Assembly (NCBI RefSeq): GCF_000336615.1
Contig: NZ_AOLW01000010.1
Coordinates: 158,496 to 222,495, forward strand
Direction: 5' to 3'
Source: Haloarcula amylolytica JCM 13557
GTDB taxonomy: Archaea > Halobacteriota > Halobacteria > Halobacteriales > Haloarculaceae
DNA length: 64,000 nucleotides
Positions 27,790-37,072 of the stretch are shown here, piece by piece. Both the position numbers and the translations under genes were made by a program. The notes beneath the pieces were generated by a model. The model searched no databases and had not been told where the DNA came from. It was given only the letters and a program-made list of their open reading frames with translations. Within the stretch, counting starts at the first letter, position 1, and each line of letters starts with the position of its first letter.

Positions 27790-29013
27790 TCACACCGACC
27801 CGACCACGTCCTCGTCGGTCGGTCCCTGACCGTCGAACTCGGCCACGAGCGCATCCAACCGCTCCGGGTCGTCGACGCCCGGGAGCCTCCGGTCCGCAGT
27901 CCGGCAGTCTGCATCGACGCCGAGGCCGTCACAGACGAGGTCGGCCGTCGCCTCGGCCATCTGCCGGTAGGTGGTCAGTTTACCGCCGACGATGCTCGCC
28001 ATGTTGTCGACGCCGTCGTCGGCGTGGTCGAGCAGGAAGAAGCCACGCGAGATGCCGCGGCCGCCGCGCTCGTCCTCGTCTGGGGCGTACAACGGTCGGA
28101 TGCCCCACCAGGTTCGGACCTCGGGGGCGTCTGCAACTGGCGGCAGCATCGCCGCACACTCTTCGATGCTCTCCTCGATTTCCCACTGCTCCGTCTCGTA
28201 CTCGTCCGGGTCGCGGACGGGGACGCTCGTCGTTCCGAGGACAGCCTCGCGCTCGTGTGGGACGACGATGTCGCCGTCGTCGGGGTCCCGGCAGCGGTTG
28301 AGTACCGGCCCGAGGTCGTCGTACTCGACGGAGACCATCACGCCCCGCGTCGGTTGCATCTCGACGTCGAGGCCGGCCATCGCGGCGAACCGGCCCGCCC
28401 AGGCACCGGTCGCGTTGACGACGTAGTCGGCCTCGATGGTATCGCCGACCGCCCCGCCGACCCGCACGCCGGTTACCTGCCCGTCCGCCACGAGCACGTC
28501 TTCAACGGGCGCGTGTGGGTGAATGTCCGCGCCGTGTTCGCGGGCGTCTGCGGCGTTCGCGGCGACGAGCCGGGACGGGTAGATGACGGCGTCCGGGACT
28601 TCGAACGCGCGCTCGACCTCCGCGGCGAGGTCGGGCACCCGCTCTTGGGCTGCATCGCTGTCCAGCGTCTCTACGGGGATGCCGATATCCTCACAGGCCG
28701 CCCGCTTGGCCTCGAAGTAGTCGGGGTCGTCCTCGGCGAGCTGGACGAACAGGCCCCCGGTGTCACGGATGCAGGCCCCGGCGATGTCCTTGAGTATCCG
28801 GTTTTCGGTGATGCACTCCTCGGCACCGACCCGGTCTGCCTCGGCGTAGCGGGCACCGCTGTGCAGCAGTCCGTGCGAGCGTCCGGAGGTACCGCTTGTC
28901 AGCCCGTCACGCTCGACAAGCGTCACGTCGATGCCACGGAGTGCGAGGTCACGAGCGACGCCAGCGCCGGTCGCGCCACCACCGACGACGAGGACATCCG
29001 TCTCAATTGCCAT
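27790..29013 (-). CDS. GlpA-like FAD-dependent glycerol-3-phosphate dehydrogenase, short form
   Basis: 407 residues. The FAD-binding start is DVLVVGGGATGAGVARDLAL. SGTSGRSHGLLHSGARY and the C-terminal SIVGGKLTTYRQMAE are typical of GlpA/GlpD. GlpA proteins normally continue for about 150 residues with a BFD-type [2Fe-2S] domain; this one stops at GPTDEDVVGSV. No glpB, glpC or glycerol kinase gene is adjacent. It may oxidise glycerol-3-phosphate or a related alcohol and deliver electrons by another partner. It looks like a paralogue rather than the main glycerol enzyme. The frame is intact, so it is not an obvious pseudogene. Confidence 0.82.
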   Translation of the reverse strand: MAIETDVLVVGGGATGAGVARDLALRGIDVTLVERDGLTSGTSGRSHGLLHSGARYAEADRVGAEECITENRILKDIAGACIRDTGGLFVQLAEDDPDYFEAKRAACEDIGIPVETLDSDAAQERVPDLAAEVERAFEVPDAVIYPSRLVAANAADAREHGADIHPHAPVEDVLVADGQVTGVRVGGAVGDTIEADYVVNATGAWAGRFAAMAGLDVEMQPTRGVMVSVEYDDLGPVLNRCRDPDDGDIVVPHEREAVLGTTSVPVRDPDEYETEQWEIEESIEECAAMLPPVADAPEVRTWWGIRPLYAPDEDERGGRGISRGFFLLDHADDGVDNMASIVGGKLTTYRQMAEATADLVCDGLGVDADCRTADRRLPGVDDPERLDALVAEFDGQGPTDEDVVGSV

Positions 29014-29262
29014 GTGTCTGGTTAGGGTAGACGACGTAAGATTCCTCCGATACCGGGGGTTTCGACAACTGTGCGTCCAGTTTCATCGCCGGGAAACTGA
29101 CCGGGGTCGGTGGACACGAACCCGGTAAAGTGCTACCGATCGAACGGGTGAGACACGGTTCCAGTAGCCGTCGTCGTCGGCTGTGTGACCGCGTAAATGG
29201 TGGCCGCTCCGTCTCTGCGTTGCTTACTGCACTTCTCTCCTCAGCAAGAACGCGACTCTCGA

Positions 29263-30036
29263 TCAGATATCCTGTCCGGTCGGTCTAATCAGGAGTTCGT
29301 TCACGTCCACGCGGGCGGGCTGGCTCGTCGCGTACACGATGCCGCGAGCGATATCGTCGGGATGGAGCATCGGGAGGTCCATCTCCGCGAACCGCTCAAG
29401 CACCTGCTCGTCCGGAACGTGTGTCGCGAGTTCCGTATCGACCGCACCCGGTTCGATAACCGTCGTCCGGATGCCCTGTGTCGTCACTTCCTGCCGGACT
29501 GCCTCGGTGAACGCGTTCACCCCGAACTTTGTCGCGTTGTAGCCGCTCGAATCGGCCGAGGCTCGGCGTCCCGCGACGGAGGAGACGTTGACGACGTGGC
29601 CGCTCTCCTGCTCTTGCATGACCGGAAGCACTGCGTGGGTGAGGTTCATCAGTCCGAGCAGGTTCACCTCGACCATCTGCCGGAGGTTCGAGCGATCTGC
29701 CCGCTCCAGCGGTTCGAGGAGCATCACGCCGGCGTTGTTGACGAGGATGTCGATACGACCGTACTCGTCGGTCGTCGCGTCGACCAGCGACTCGATGTCG
29801 TCCTCGTCGGTCACGTCGGTCGGCACAACCAGTGCATCCCCGCCAGCCGATTCGATCCGGTCCGCCAGAGCCTCCAGCTCGTCAGCGCGGCGGGCCGCCA
29901 GCGCTACGCTCGCGCCCGCGTCGGCCAGTGCCTCCGCAGTCGCCTCACCGATTCCCGATGACGCGCCGGTTACAATCGCCACGTCGCCTGCAAGCCGCTG
30001 TGCGTCCTGGTCGTCTGCCGCAGATTCGTCTGACAT
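29263..30036 (-). CDS. Short-chain dehydrogenase/reductase
   Basis: 257 residues, a classic SDR. The cofactor motif is TGASSGIGEATAEALADAG, then NNAGVM, a catalytic serine in VVNVSSVAGRRAS, and YNATKFGVNAF (YxxxK). It begins with a short acidic tail (MSDESAADDQDAQRLAG) typical of haloarchaea. After the first strand the cofactor loop has AARRADEL, suggesting NADP preference. The substrate is unknown. A strong TATA-like ATATAAAT about 60 bp upstream implies a short leader. The HTH-10 gene next to it reads the same way and may be functionally linked. Confidence 0.88.
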   Translation of the reverse strand: MSDESAADDQDAQRLAGDVAIVTGASSGIGEATAEALADAGASVALAARRADELEALADRIESAGGDALVVPTDVTDEDDIESLVDATTDEYGRIDILVNNAGVMLLEPLERADRSNLRQMVEVNLLGLMNLTHAVLPVMQEQESGHVVNVSSVAGRRASADSSGYNATKFGVNAFTEAVRQEVTTQGIRTTVIEPGAVDTELATHVPDEQVLERFAEMDLPMLHPDDIARGIVYATSQPARVDVNELLIRPTGQDI

Positions 30037-30132
30037 CGCTGTGCAGTAGGTGCGACAGCCACGAGCGTCCTTTGCTTACTGATAAGCCCATTTATATACT
30101 TGCCGCGATAGCGCAGTCGAACAAGCTGGCGG

Positions 30133-30810
30133 CTACTGTGCGAGCGCGTTCCGGAACTGGTCGGGGCCGACTGTCGAACTGATGAGTTGTTTTTCGGCTC
30201 GACGCAAGAGGTCAGAGGCCGCGGCGGCCGACACGTCGAGTTTGTCGGCGAGTTCCGCTGTCGAGCACCGACGCGGTGAGTCGTAGTACCCCGAGGAGAG
30301 GGCGACGGACATCGCCCGATACTGCCTGTCCGTGAGGCCGAACTGGTCGCGTTCCCCGGGGTTCTCGGGGTCCGAAGCGATGTGCAGTAGTTCGAGCGGG
30401 ATGTCGTTGACCGCACAGCGGTCCCGTAGCGCACTGAACGCGTCGTAGTCGGAGAACACCTTCTGTTCCCGTATCCCGTCGCCGGTCACCGTCGCATCCA
30501 TCGCAACGCCCTCGAACTCCTCCGGGTCGTGTGACGCGATGAGATCCGGTGCGTTGTCGACGACCACCTTGTAGAACCAACCATCGGCCGTCTGCCCGAT
30601 ATCCGCCGCGTCGGTGATCTGTGGCCGCGCGTCGAGTTCTCGCTCGAAGGCGTCGCTGGAGCCAGCGTCGACGCTAACTGTAAGCAGCAGTCGTCCGTCT
30701 TCGAGGCCGACGGCGTTCGAAATCGAGAGTTCGCCGCTCGGAATCGAGTCTGCCACACCGACCAGCGGAAGCGTCTCGTCTGCGAGGAGGATTTCAGCAA
30801 CGATGGCCAT
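30133..30810 (-). CDS. HTH-10 (bacterio-opsin-activator type) transcriptional regulator
   Basis: 225 residues. The N-terminal sensor-like domain (1-150) has alternating strands and no recognised ligand motif. The C-terminal HTH-10 domain starts at LTDRQYRAMSVALSSGYYDS and contains STAELADKLDVSAAAASDLL. This is the Bat-type output domain common in haloarchaea. A TATA-like element centred about 22-26 bp before the ATG (near 30832) implies a leaderless transcript. It lies upstream of the SDR gene in the same direction, which is a reasonable target. The signal it senses is unknown. Confidence 0.87.
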   Translation of the reverse strand: MAIVAEILLADETLPLVGVADSIPSGELSISNAVGLEDGRLLLTVSVDAGSSDAFERELDARPQITDAADIGQTADGWFYKVVVDNAPDLIASHDPEEFEGVAMDATVTGDGIREQKVFSDYDAFSALRDRCAVNDIPLELLHIASDPENPGERDQFGLTDRQYRAMSVALSSGYYDSPRRCSTAELADKLDVSAAAASDLLRRAEKQLISSTVGPDQFRNALAQ

Positions 30811-30893
30811 AGCGTGCCATCGGAGTCGACGTATATAGTCGCCAGCATCACGATTACAGGCGCACTGACAGCCCCGCTCCGGTTCGCAGCCGC

Positions 30894-31508
30894 TCAGTCA
30901 GAACTGGACGCTGTCTCACCACTCAGCAATCGCTGTAGCTGTTCGATTAACGAGCGGCTTGCGGGCTGCCCACGATACACCCGCACGGAATCGAAGCCCG
31001 CGTACCCGTGGTTCCCGGATTCGTCCCGCTCCCAGTACAGCCATGCTGTCTCCTCCCCACCATCGAAGCCCATCTCATCGACTGGGAACGTGAGAACGAG
31101 CGACGCCTGGCTGTCCTCAGCATCGTCGTCCGGTTCCCTGATCTCGCCATCCTCGACGGGGCGCGCCCCCTCGCCGTCTTCCAGCGCGAGACGCGAGCCG
31201 AACCGATAGCGGACGGCCCGCTCCGTGGGGTCGAAGGTCTCGCTGTCCCCGTCGCTGTTGACGAACTCTGACTGCTCGACTGCGACGGTGATGGTGTCGT
31301 GTTCCGACAGGTCGATGAAGTTCTCCGCGTTCTCGGGCTGGACGTCGACCGTGATCTCGACCGGGAAGTGGGCCGCCGCGACGCCGCTCAGGCGCGGAAC
31401 CGCGGCCGCGGTCACTGCTGTGCCAAGTGTTCCTTTGAGGAGCCGTCGTCGTGTGGTAGTTGCCGATTTTGTGCTATCGTTGCTCGTCGCTGACTCCTTT
31501 CCTTTCAT
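30894..31508 (-). CDS. Tat-exported hypothetical protein
   Basis: 204 residues from the ATG at 31508. The frame is open further upstream, but the signal peptide fixes this start. A twin-arginine signal (TTRRRLLKGTLG followed by TAVTAAAVPRLSGVAAAHF) gives likely cleavage after VAAA. The mature part is acidic and beta-rich and begins HFPVEITVDVQPENAENFID. No cysteine follows the signal, so it is not a lipoprotein. No known domain was recognised. It is divergent from the pilus operon and may be a secreted or surface protein. The link to the pilus genes is only positional. Confidence 0.7.
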   Translation of the reverse strand: MKGKESATSNDSTKSATTTRRRLLKGTLGTAVTAAAVPRLSGVAAAHFPVEITVDVQPENAENFIDLSEHDTITVAVEQSEFVNSDGDSETFDPTERAVRYRFGSRLALEDGEGARPVEDGEIREPDDDAEDSQASLVLTFPVDEMGFDGGEETAWLYWERDESGNHGYAGFDSVRVYRGQPASRSLIEQLQRLLSGETASSSD

Positions 31509-31760
31509 CCAAGTGAACTGAGCCGCTGGCACAGTTATGATAATTCTGGTGCATATCTCGAAACACCGAGTTATGGGAGAGAGCGGACCCGGAAGCGGGA
31601 TCATATCTCCTAATTAGTGGTTTTTGATGTTATCAGACACCCCTATTGTGCTCGTATGCCTCTATGCTGACAGAGTGTTTTCATGGTCTGTACTCCAACT
31701 CACATTCTCCATATAGGGAGATTATATTTTAATTAAATTCCGCAAAACTAAGTCTACAAC

Positions 31761-31768
31761 TTTAAGTA
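31761..31768 (+). promoter_or_regulatory. Promoter of the pilus-type operon
   Basis: TTTAAGTA is centred about 26 bp before the ATG at 31792. Upstream lies an AT-rich stretch (31610-31760) with a weak dyad, TCTCC-N6-GGAGA, at 31706-31721. It seems to be the only promoter for the seven overlapping genes that follow. Confidence 0.5.
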
Positions 31769-31791
31769 CAATAGCTAGTTTAAAACTGCGT

Positions 31792-34029
31792 ATGACCGCA
31801 CAGGCTGGCACGGAGACCGCACCGGTGGTTCCCGCACCGACGCCACCGGACGCCGCCGACGCCTGGTACGCGCCGGACGTTCGTGAGCAAGACGAGGTGT
31901 ATCCGGGCGTCGTCGTGACCGTCCGACGGGAACGCAGCGGGTTCCGGTACGATGTCCGTGATCCGGTACTTTCAGCGGCAGAGGCTGACGCACTGTCGAC
32001 TGTCGAATCACACTTCGCAGGTGCGAACATCGAGCGACCACGGACGCGTGAGGGGGCCGTCGAGCGGATGAACGGGGGGTTCGACGCGAAACACCGACGG
32101 GTCATCGACCGACTGATCGACGCGTCGCCGGCGAGCCGTCGTCGAATCGAGTACCACGCGCTCTCGTCGCTGGCGTGCTTCGACGACCTGACCCCGTACG
32201 CACTGGACTCCCGAATCGACGTTGCTGACGTGACCAACGACGGCGTCGTCGTCCATACCGACGATTACGCCCCGGCCGAGACCGACCTTGGCCCGGACCC
32301 GGCGTATCTGAACCGCTTCGCGAGCGAGCGTGTCGAGCGCCACACCGTCCGGTTCCAGGGCTTCGAGATTCCGGTCGTCGTCTACCGCGAGCATCTCCTC
32401 GGTGCCGACCCGTTCACGACGAAGTACGCGGTCCGAGAGCCGGACCTGCTCCCCGGCGACGAGCAGCTCATCGAGGTGTGCAAGGAGCGCGTCTGGGAGA
32501 CCGGCGTCGACGGCGTCGTCCAGGACCGTGTCGAGTTCGTACGGGAGCGTGCTCGCTCGCTCCTGGCCCGGCAGTTGACCGTCCGCAACACGACCGAATG
32601 GGTCGACGCCGTCCGCTACCGGCTCCGGTCGGCGCTGGCCGAACTCGACCTGGCCGTGCCACCGGTCGACCATCGGTTCGCCGACGACCGCCTCGACGAC
32701 CTGCTGTACTACGTGCTTCGTGATCTCGTCGGCTACGGTAAGCTCACTGTCCCGATCCGGGACCACACGCTGGAAGACATCGAGGCGAACCGCGTCGACG
32801 AGCGCGTGAAGGTCCTCCCACGCGCCGATCTCGGCCACGACGGCCGGGTACCGACCAATCTCGCTTTCGACTCCGAGGCGGCCTTCGTCAACGTCGTCAC
32901 GCAACTGGCCGCCGACGACGGCGTCGAACTCAACGCCTCGAACCCGAGCGCGAAGGTCAACATCGACCCGGACGGGGACGCCCTCCACGACGCCGACGAC
33001 ACCATCCGCTGTGCAGTTGCCTTACCGACTATCAGCGAAGGCGGTCCACACATCTCCATCCGCAAACAGTCGAGCGACGCGATGACGCCGGTCGACTTAG
33101 TCCAGCGGAACTCACTGCCGACGGAACTCGTCGCGCTACTGTGGCTCCTGTACGAGTCTCATGGCGTGGTCCTCTTTTCGGGACCCACGGGAGCCGGCAA
33201 AACGACCCTTATGAACGCGCATATGCCGTTTATCCCGTATCGGGACCGTCCCATCAGTATCGACGAAGGGTCGCGTGAGGTTCGGATTCCACACGAGACC
33301 GGCGTCTCGCTCACCACGAGAGACCACGAGCGGGACCACCGCCGCGTGACGATGGCCGACCTGATGACACAGTGCAATTACCTGAACCCCGATGTCGAGG
33401 TCATCGCGGAGATCAACACGGCCGCGTCGTTCGAAACCTTCGCTGAAACGCTCAACACCGGCCACGGCGTCATCGGGACGACCCACGCCGACGATATCGA
33501 GTCGCTGGTCAACCGCGTCATCGAGAAGGGCTTGCCGACCTACCTGCTCGAAGAGATCGACCTGGTCGTGTTCCCCCGCCACGTCGGCGGAGAGCGCTAC
33601 GTCGGCGAAGTGGTCGAGTTCGTCGACGACCCATCGATGGTCGAGAGCGGAACCGACCGGAGCGGGACGATACACAAGGACGGGACGACCATCCACTGGA
33701 ACAGCGTCTGCTGGCGGCGACCGGACGGAAGCTTCGAACTCGCCTACGACCACCCGCAGTTCGGCGACGAGCAGCGGCGGGTCGACACCGGCATTCTCGA
33801 CCGACTTTCGGACCTCCGGGACGAACCAGTGTCGGCCGTCGAGGACGCGTTCCACCGCCGCCATCGCTACGTGCAGTATCTCGTCCAGGAGGGGCTGACC
33901 GACTTCGACGACCTGTTCGGCGTCCTGGCCGACTTAGAGACGAACGAGGCAGCGACCGTCGAGCGACTGCGGCGACAGGCCGGGACGCCCGACGACCCGC
34001 AACTGGAGGTCAGTACGGGTGACGACTGA
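31792..34029 (+). CDS. Type II/IV secretion (pilus) ATPase, VirB11/PilB-like
   Basis: 745 residues. The N-terminal half is a haloarchaeal adaptor region. The C-terminal ATPase carries Walker A GPTGAGKTT near residues 463-472, the Asp-box-like DEGSREVRIP, and the histidine-containing NTGHGVIGTTHADD. It should power assembly of a type IV pilus-like or secretion structure at the membrane with the TadC-like protein encoded next, whose GTG start overlaps this gene's end by 11 bp. It is distinct from the archaellum ATPase because no arl genes are near. A C-terminal extension after the ATPase (residues about 650-745) is acidic and helical. Confidence 0.92.
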   Translation: MTAQAGTETAPVVPAPTPPDAADAWYAPDVREQDEVYPGVVVTVRRERSGFRYDVRDPVLSAAEADALSTVESHFAGANIERPRTREGAVERMNGGFDAKHRRVIDRLIDASPASRRRIEYHALSSLACFDDLTPYALDSRIDVADVTNDGVVVHTDDYAPAETDLGPDPAYLNRFASERVERHTVRFQGFEIPVVVYREHLLGADPFTTKYAVREPDLLPGDEQLIEVCKERVWETGVDGVVQDRVEFVRERARSLLARQLTVRNTTEWVDAVRYRLRSALAELDLAVPPVDHRFADDRLDDLLYYVLRDLVGYGKLTVPIRDHTLEDIEANRVDERVKVLPRADLGHDGRVPTNLAFDSEAAFVNVVTQLAADDGVELNASNPSAKVNIDPDGDALHDADDTIRCAVALPTISEGGPHISIRKQSSDAMTPVDLVQRNSLPTELVALLWLLYESHGVVLFSGPTGAGKTTLMNAHMPFIPYRDRPISIDEGSREVRIPHETGVSLTTRDHERDHRRVTMADLMTQCNYLNPDVEVIAEINTAASFETFAETLNTGHGVIGTTHADDIESLVNRVIEKGLPTYLLEEIDLVVFPRHVGGERYVGEVVEFVDDPSMVESGTDRSGTIHKDGTTIHWNSVCWRRPDGSFELAYDHPQFGDEQRRVDTGILDRLSDLRDEPVSAVEDAFHRRHRYVQYLVQEGLTDFDDLFGVLADLETNEAATVERLRRQAGTPDDPQLEVSTGDD

Positions 34030-35911
34030 GGGCGGCGGGACACTTGGCTTGCTCGACCGGGGCCTGTACGCTCTGTTCGCCCACCACGCCGAGGACGACC
34101 GGCACGCGAGCACCCGCGACCGCTACCGGGCCGCCTATCCGAGCGCCGGCTTCGGCGTCTACGTCGCCAGAGTGTACGGGCTGTCGTGGCTGGCGCTCGT
34201 TGTGGGTGTCGTCGGAACCGCGACGACAGCGATGCTCGTGCCGCCGGGGACCTTCGACTCGTTCGTCGCGGTGCTCCAGCAGAGCCTCCCGGTCATCAAT
34301 CGGCTGGCGCTGCCGGAAGTCCCTCGACTTCTCGTGGCCACCGGCATCGGAACCGTCGCTGGACTCGCGCTCAAGCGGGGCGTGTTCGTCGCCGGGAACC
34401 GATATCTCTCGTGGGTCGCGAGCGCCCGGAGCGCCGACATCGCGGCCACGCTCCCCGGCGCAGTCCGATACCTCAGAGTGCTCGCCTCCGGAACCCACGA
34501 CCGGCGCGAGATGCTCCGCGCCGTTGCCGAACAGGACGCATACGGCGAGACGGCGGTCGCCTTCCGGCGCGCGCTCAATCAGGGCATTCTCACCGGCAGT
34601 CTCGACACCGGTATCGAGCGGGTCGCAAGCGAAACCCCTTCACGGGACCTGCTTGCACCGTTTCTGCTGAAGTTCCGCGAACACGCGAACCAGAGCGCCG
34701 AGGCGCTTGAGGGGTACCTGGAGATGGAGGGCCGCTTACTCTCCCACGAGCAGAGCCGGCAGCACGAACGGGCGACCGGCTATCTCGAACTGCTTGCGGA
34801 GCTATTCGTCGTGTTGCTGGTGTTGCCGGCGCTCGTGGTTCTCATCGTCACTGTGATGGGCATTCTTGCGCCCGGCCTCTCCGAACCAGTTCCCACGCCG
34901 CTCGGCGAGACGACTGTCCGTGCCATCGTCGTCTACGGCAGTGCGGCGTTCGTGCTGGCCGCCGGCTTGCTGGCGGCCTTCGTCGTGGCTACGCTCCGGC
35001 CACGCAACACGGCCGCCCCGAGTTACAGCCTGCCGGACGGCCCCGTTGCGATACTCACAACCATCCCCTCGAATCCCGCGAGCGCACTCCTCGCCTGCGT
35101 CCCGCTGGGAGCCGTGGTCGCTGCTGGCCTCTGGTCGCTGGGCTACCGTCCGGTCAACGTTGCACTCCTCTCGTATGCCACCGTTGGCGTCCCCGTCGGT
35201 GTGGTAACGGTCCGCCGGGCCAGAGCGGACGACGCGAAAGACCGAGAGATTCAGGACTTCGTTCACGCCGTCGCCGGCCACGTCGCGCTGGGCCGTCCGT
35301 TTCCCGAGGCAGTCCGGCGTGTCGCCGACGACGTGGAGCTCGGTGCGCTCGCCAGTGACGTCCAGTCGCTCGCGTTCACGCTCTCACTCGGTGACAGTCC
35401 CGGCGACTCCGCGGCCGACCGCCGGGCCGCGGCGCTTGACCAGTTCGTCGACCGTGTCGGCACGCCGATGGCCGAACAGACCATCGGGCTGGTCGTCGGC
35501 GCGCTGGATACGGGGAGCGATGCGGAGGACGTCTTCGAGACGCTCCAGACAGAGATAGGACAACTCTACCATCTGCGGAAATCCATCCGTTCGGCCCTGC
35601 TGGTCTACGTTGCGGTCGGCTGGACGACAGCACTGCTCGTTATCGGTATCACCGTCGCCGTCAACGTCTACGTCCTCGATAGCTTCGCACAACTGTCGGC
35701 AGTTTCGGGCGGCGCGAACATCGCGTTCGATCCGACTGCAATCAAACCCGCACGGGAGCAACATCGGTTCTACGTCGTCACGCAAGCGACGATGCTGGCC
35801 TGTGGCTGGTTCGCCGGCACGGCGAGTCGCGGGGCCTACGAAGCGCTGTTGCACTCTTCTGGACTGGTACTCATCGCCTACGTCGTCTTCGCGGGGGCTG
35901 GTCTGATTTGA
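34019..35911 (+). CDS. TadC/PilC-type membrane platform protein
   Basis: 630 residues from a GTG start that overlaps the ATPase gene by 11 bp. It has two type II secretion F-like modules: residues about 120-280 (LPGAVRYLRVLASGTHDRRE) and about 400-540 (DFVHAVAGHVALGRPFPEAV). Eight or nine membrane helices surround them, for example LALVVGVVGTATTAML, LFVVLLVLPALVVLIV and YVAVGWTTALLVIGITVAV. In archaeal pili this protein is the inner-membrane platform on which the ATPase acts. A single chain with two modules is normal for haloarchaea. Confidence 0.9.
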   Translation: MTTEGGGTLGLLDRGLYALFAHHAEDDRHASTRDRYRAAYPSAGFGVYVARVYGLSWLALVVGVVGTATTAMLVPPGTFDSFVAVLQQSLPVINRLALPEVPRLLVATGIGTVAGLALKRGVFVAGNRYLSWVASARSADIAATLPGAVRYLRVLASGTHDRREMLRAVAEQDAYGETAVAFRRALNQGILTGSLDTGIERVASETPSRDLLAPFLLKFREHANQSAEALEGYLEMEGRLLSHEQSRQHERATGYLELLAELFVVLLVLPALVVLIVTVMGILAPGLSEPVPTPLGETTVRAIVVYGSAAFVLAAGLLAAFVVATLRPRNTAAPSYSLPDGPVAILTTIPSNPASALLACVPLGAVVAAGLWSLGYRPVNVALLSYATVGVPVGVVTVRRARADDAKDREIQDFVHAVAGHVALGRPFPEAVRRVADDVELGALASDVQSLAFTLSLGDSPGDSAADRRAAALDQFVDRVGTPMAEQTIGLVVGALDTGSDAEDVFETLQTEIGQLYHLRKSIRSALLVYVAVGWTTALLVIGITVAVNVYVLDSFAQLSAVSGGANIAFDPTAIKPAREQHRFYVVTQATMLACGWFAGTASRGAYEALLHSSGLVLIAYVVFAGAGLI

Positions 35912-36633
35912 GGTTCGACACTGACGCCCAGTCACACGTCGTCGGCGTGGTGTTGCTGCTGGGGCTGACCGTCGTCGCGCTCGGTGGACTGACGGCTGTC
36001 GTCGGAACCGTCGTCGACGGCCACACTGCGACTGCCGACGAGACCCGCGTCGCCAACACGTTCGAGACGGCGTTCCGGCCGGTCGAGCAGACGGGCCAGC
36101 AGACCGCTCGCGTCCGGTTCACGGAGGGGCGGCTGACGACGGTAGAGCGAGAACTCCGAGTCCTCAATGATTCCGGAGTTCAGCGGACGGTCCCCATCGA
36201 CGCGATAGTGTACGACTCCGGCGACAACCGCGTTCGCTTTCTCGGCGGAAGCGTCGTGCGCGGCACGCAGGGTAACGCCTGGCTCGAATCGGACCCGCCG
36301 GTGACGGCGACGCGGGACGACACGGCGGTCATCGTCGGCGCACCGCTCGTCAACGCCAGCGGCGGCACGGTGTCCGGGGCCGGCGGTGTGTCTGCGGGCA
36401 TTCGCCAGAACGTCAGCCACGAACGCGAACGGCTCCCGGCCGACAACTATAGCGTGGCTATCGAGACGGAGACGCCCCGTCCGTTCACCGAGTACTTCCA
36501 GCGTGTCGGTGCAACCACGCGAGTCAGGGATATCGACGGCGACGGCGTTCAGAGCGTCGTGGCGACGTTCCCGGGCCGCCGGACGCTGTATCTAGTTCGC
36601 CACGATATGCGGACGGAGGTGGGGCATGGATAA
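35908..36633 (+). CDS. Pilin-like hypothetical protein of the pilus operon (1)
   Basis: 241 residues, TTG start overlapping the previous stop (TTGA). The N-terminal helix AQSHVVGVVLLLGLTVVALG closely resembles the assembly helix of archaeal type IV pilins. A beta-rich extracellular part of about 200 residues follows, with several N-glycosylation-type sequons (LNDS, VNAS, QNVS). No consensus prepilin peptidase site is obvious, so processing is uncertain. Together with the four following genes it probably supplies the pilus subunits or minor pilins. I do not recognise a characterised homologue. Confidence 0.75.
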   Translation: MRFDTDAQSHVVGVVLLLGLTVVALGGLTAVVGTVVDGHTATADETRVANTFETAFRPVEQTGQQTARVRFTEGRLTTVERELRVLNDSGVQRTVPIDAIVYDSGDNRVRFLGGSVVRGTQGNAWLESDPPVTATRDDTAVIVGAPLVNASGGTVSGAGGVSAGIRQNVSHERERLPADNYSVAIETETPRPFTEYFQRVGATTRVRDIDGDGVQSVVATFPGRRTLYLVRHDMRTEVGHG

Positions 36634-37072
36634 TCGCGCGCTCAGCACCGTCGTCGAGAAACTGCTGAGCATGGGGCTCGTGCTGTTGTACATCGGACTA
36701 GTGACGACCACGCTGTACGGCGGCACTGTCCCAGCGTACCAATCCGCCGTCGGGGCGGAACTCGGCGACCGGACGCTCGCCGAAGCGACGGCCCGCGTCG
36801 AGCAGGCTATCCCGCCGGATGCTCGGACTGCCTCGGCAACTGTTCGGGTATCGCTGCCGGAGACCATCGACGGAGCAGGATACAGCATCCGGACTGACGG
36901 GGATGCTCTCGTCCTCGACCACCCTGATCCCGAAATCGGTGGCCGAACACAGCCATTGTTGCCCGACAGAGTCGATACCTTCGAAGGCGAGTGGCAGAGC
37001 GGCAGTCCGACCGTCGTCGCTGTCTCCGGAACGCGGGGGAGCGTGACGGTGACACTGGAGGCTGAGCGATGA
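36626..37072 (+). CDS. Pilin-like hypothetical protein of the pilus operon (2)
   Basis: 148 residues, overlapping the preceding gene by 8 bp. The N-terminus NRALSTVVEKLLSMGLVLLY is one long hydrophobic helix with a glutamate near the front, a pattern of type IV pilin-like proteins. The remainder is a small beta-rich domain ending in SGTRGSVTVTLEAER. It is probably membrane-anchored with the C-terminal part outside. The next start lies within its stop codon (ATGA), indicating translational coupling. Confidence 0.72.
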   Translation: MDNRALSTVVEKLLSMGLVLLYIGLVTTTLYGGTVPAYQSAVGAELGDRTLAEATARVEQAIPPDARTASATVRVSLPETIDGAGYSIRTDGDALVLDHPDPEIGGRTQPLLPDRVDTFEGEWQSGSPTVVAVSGTRGSVTVTLEAER

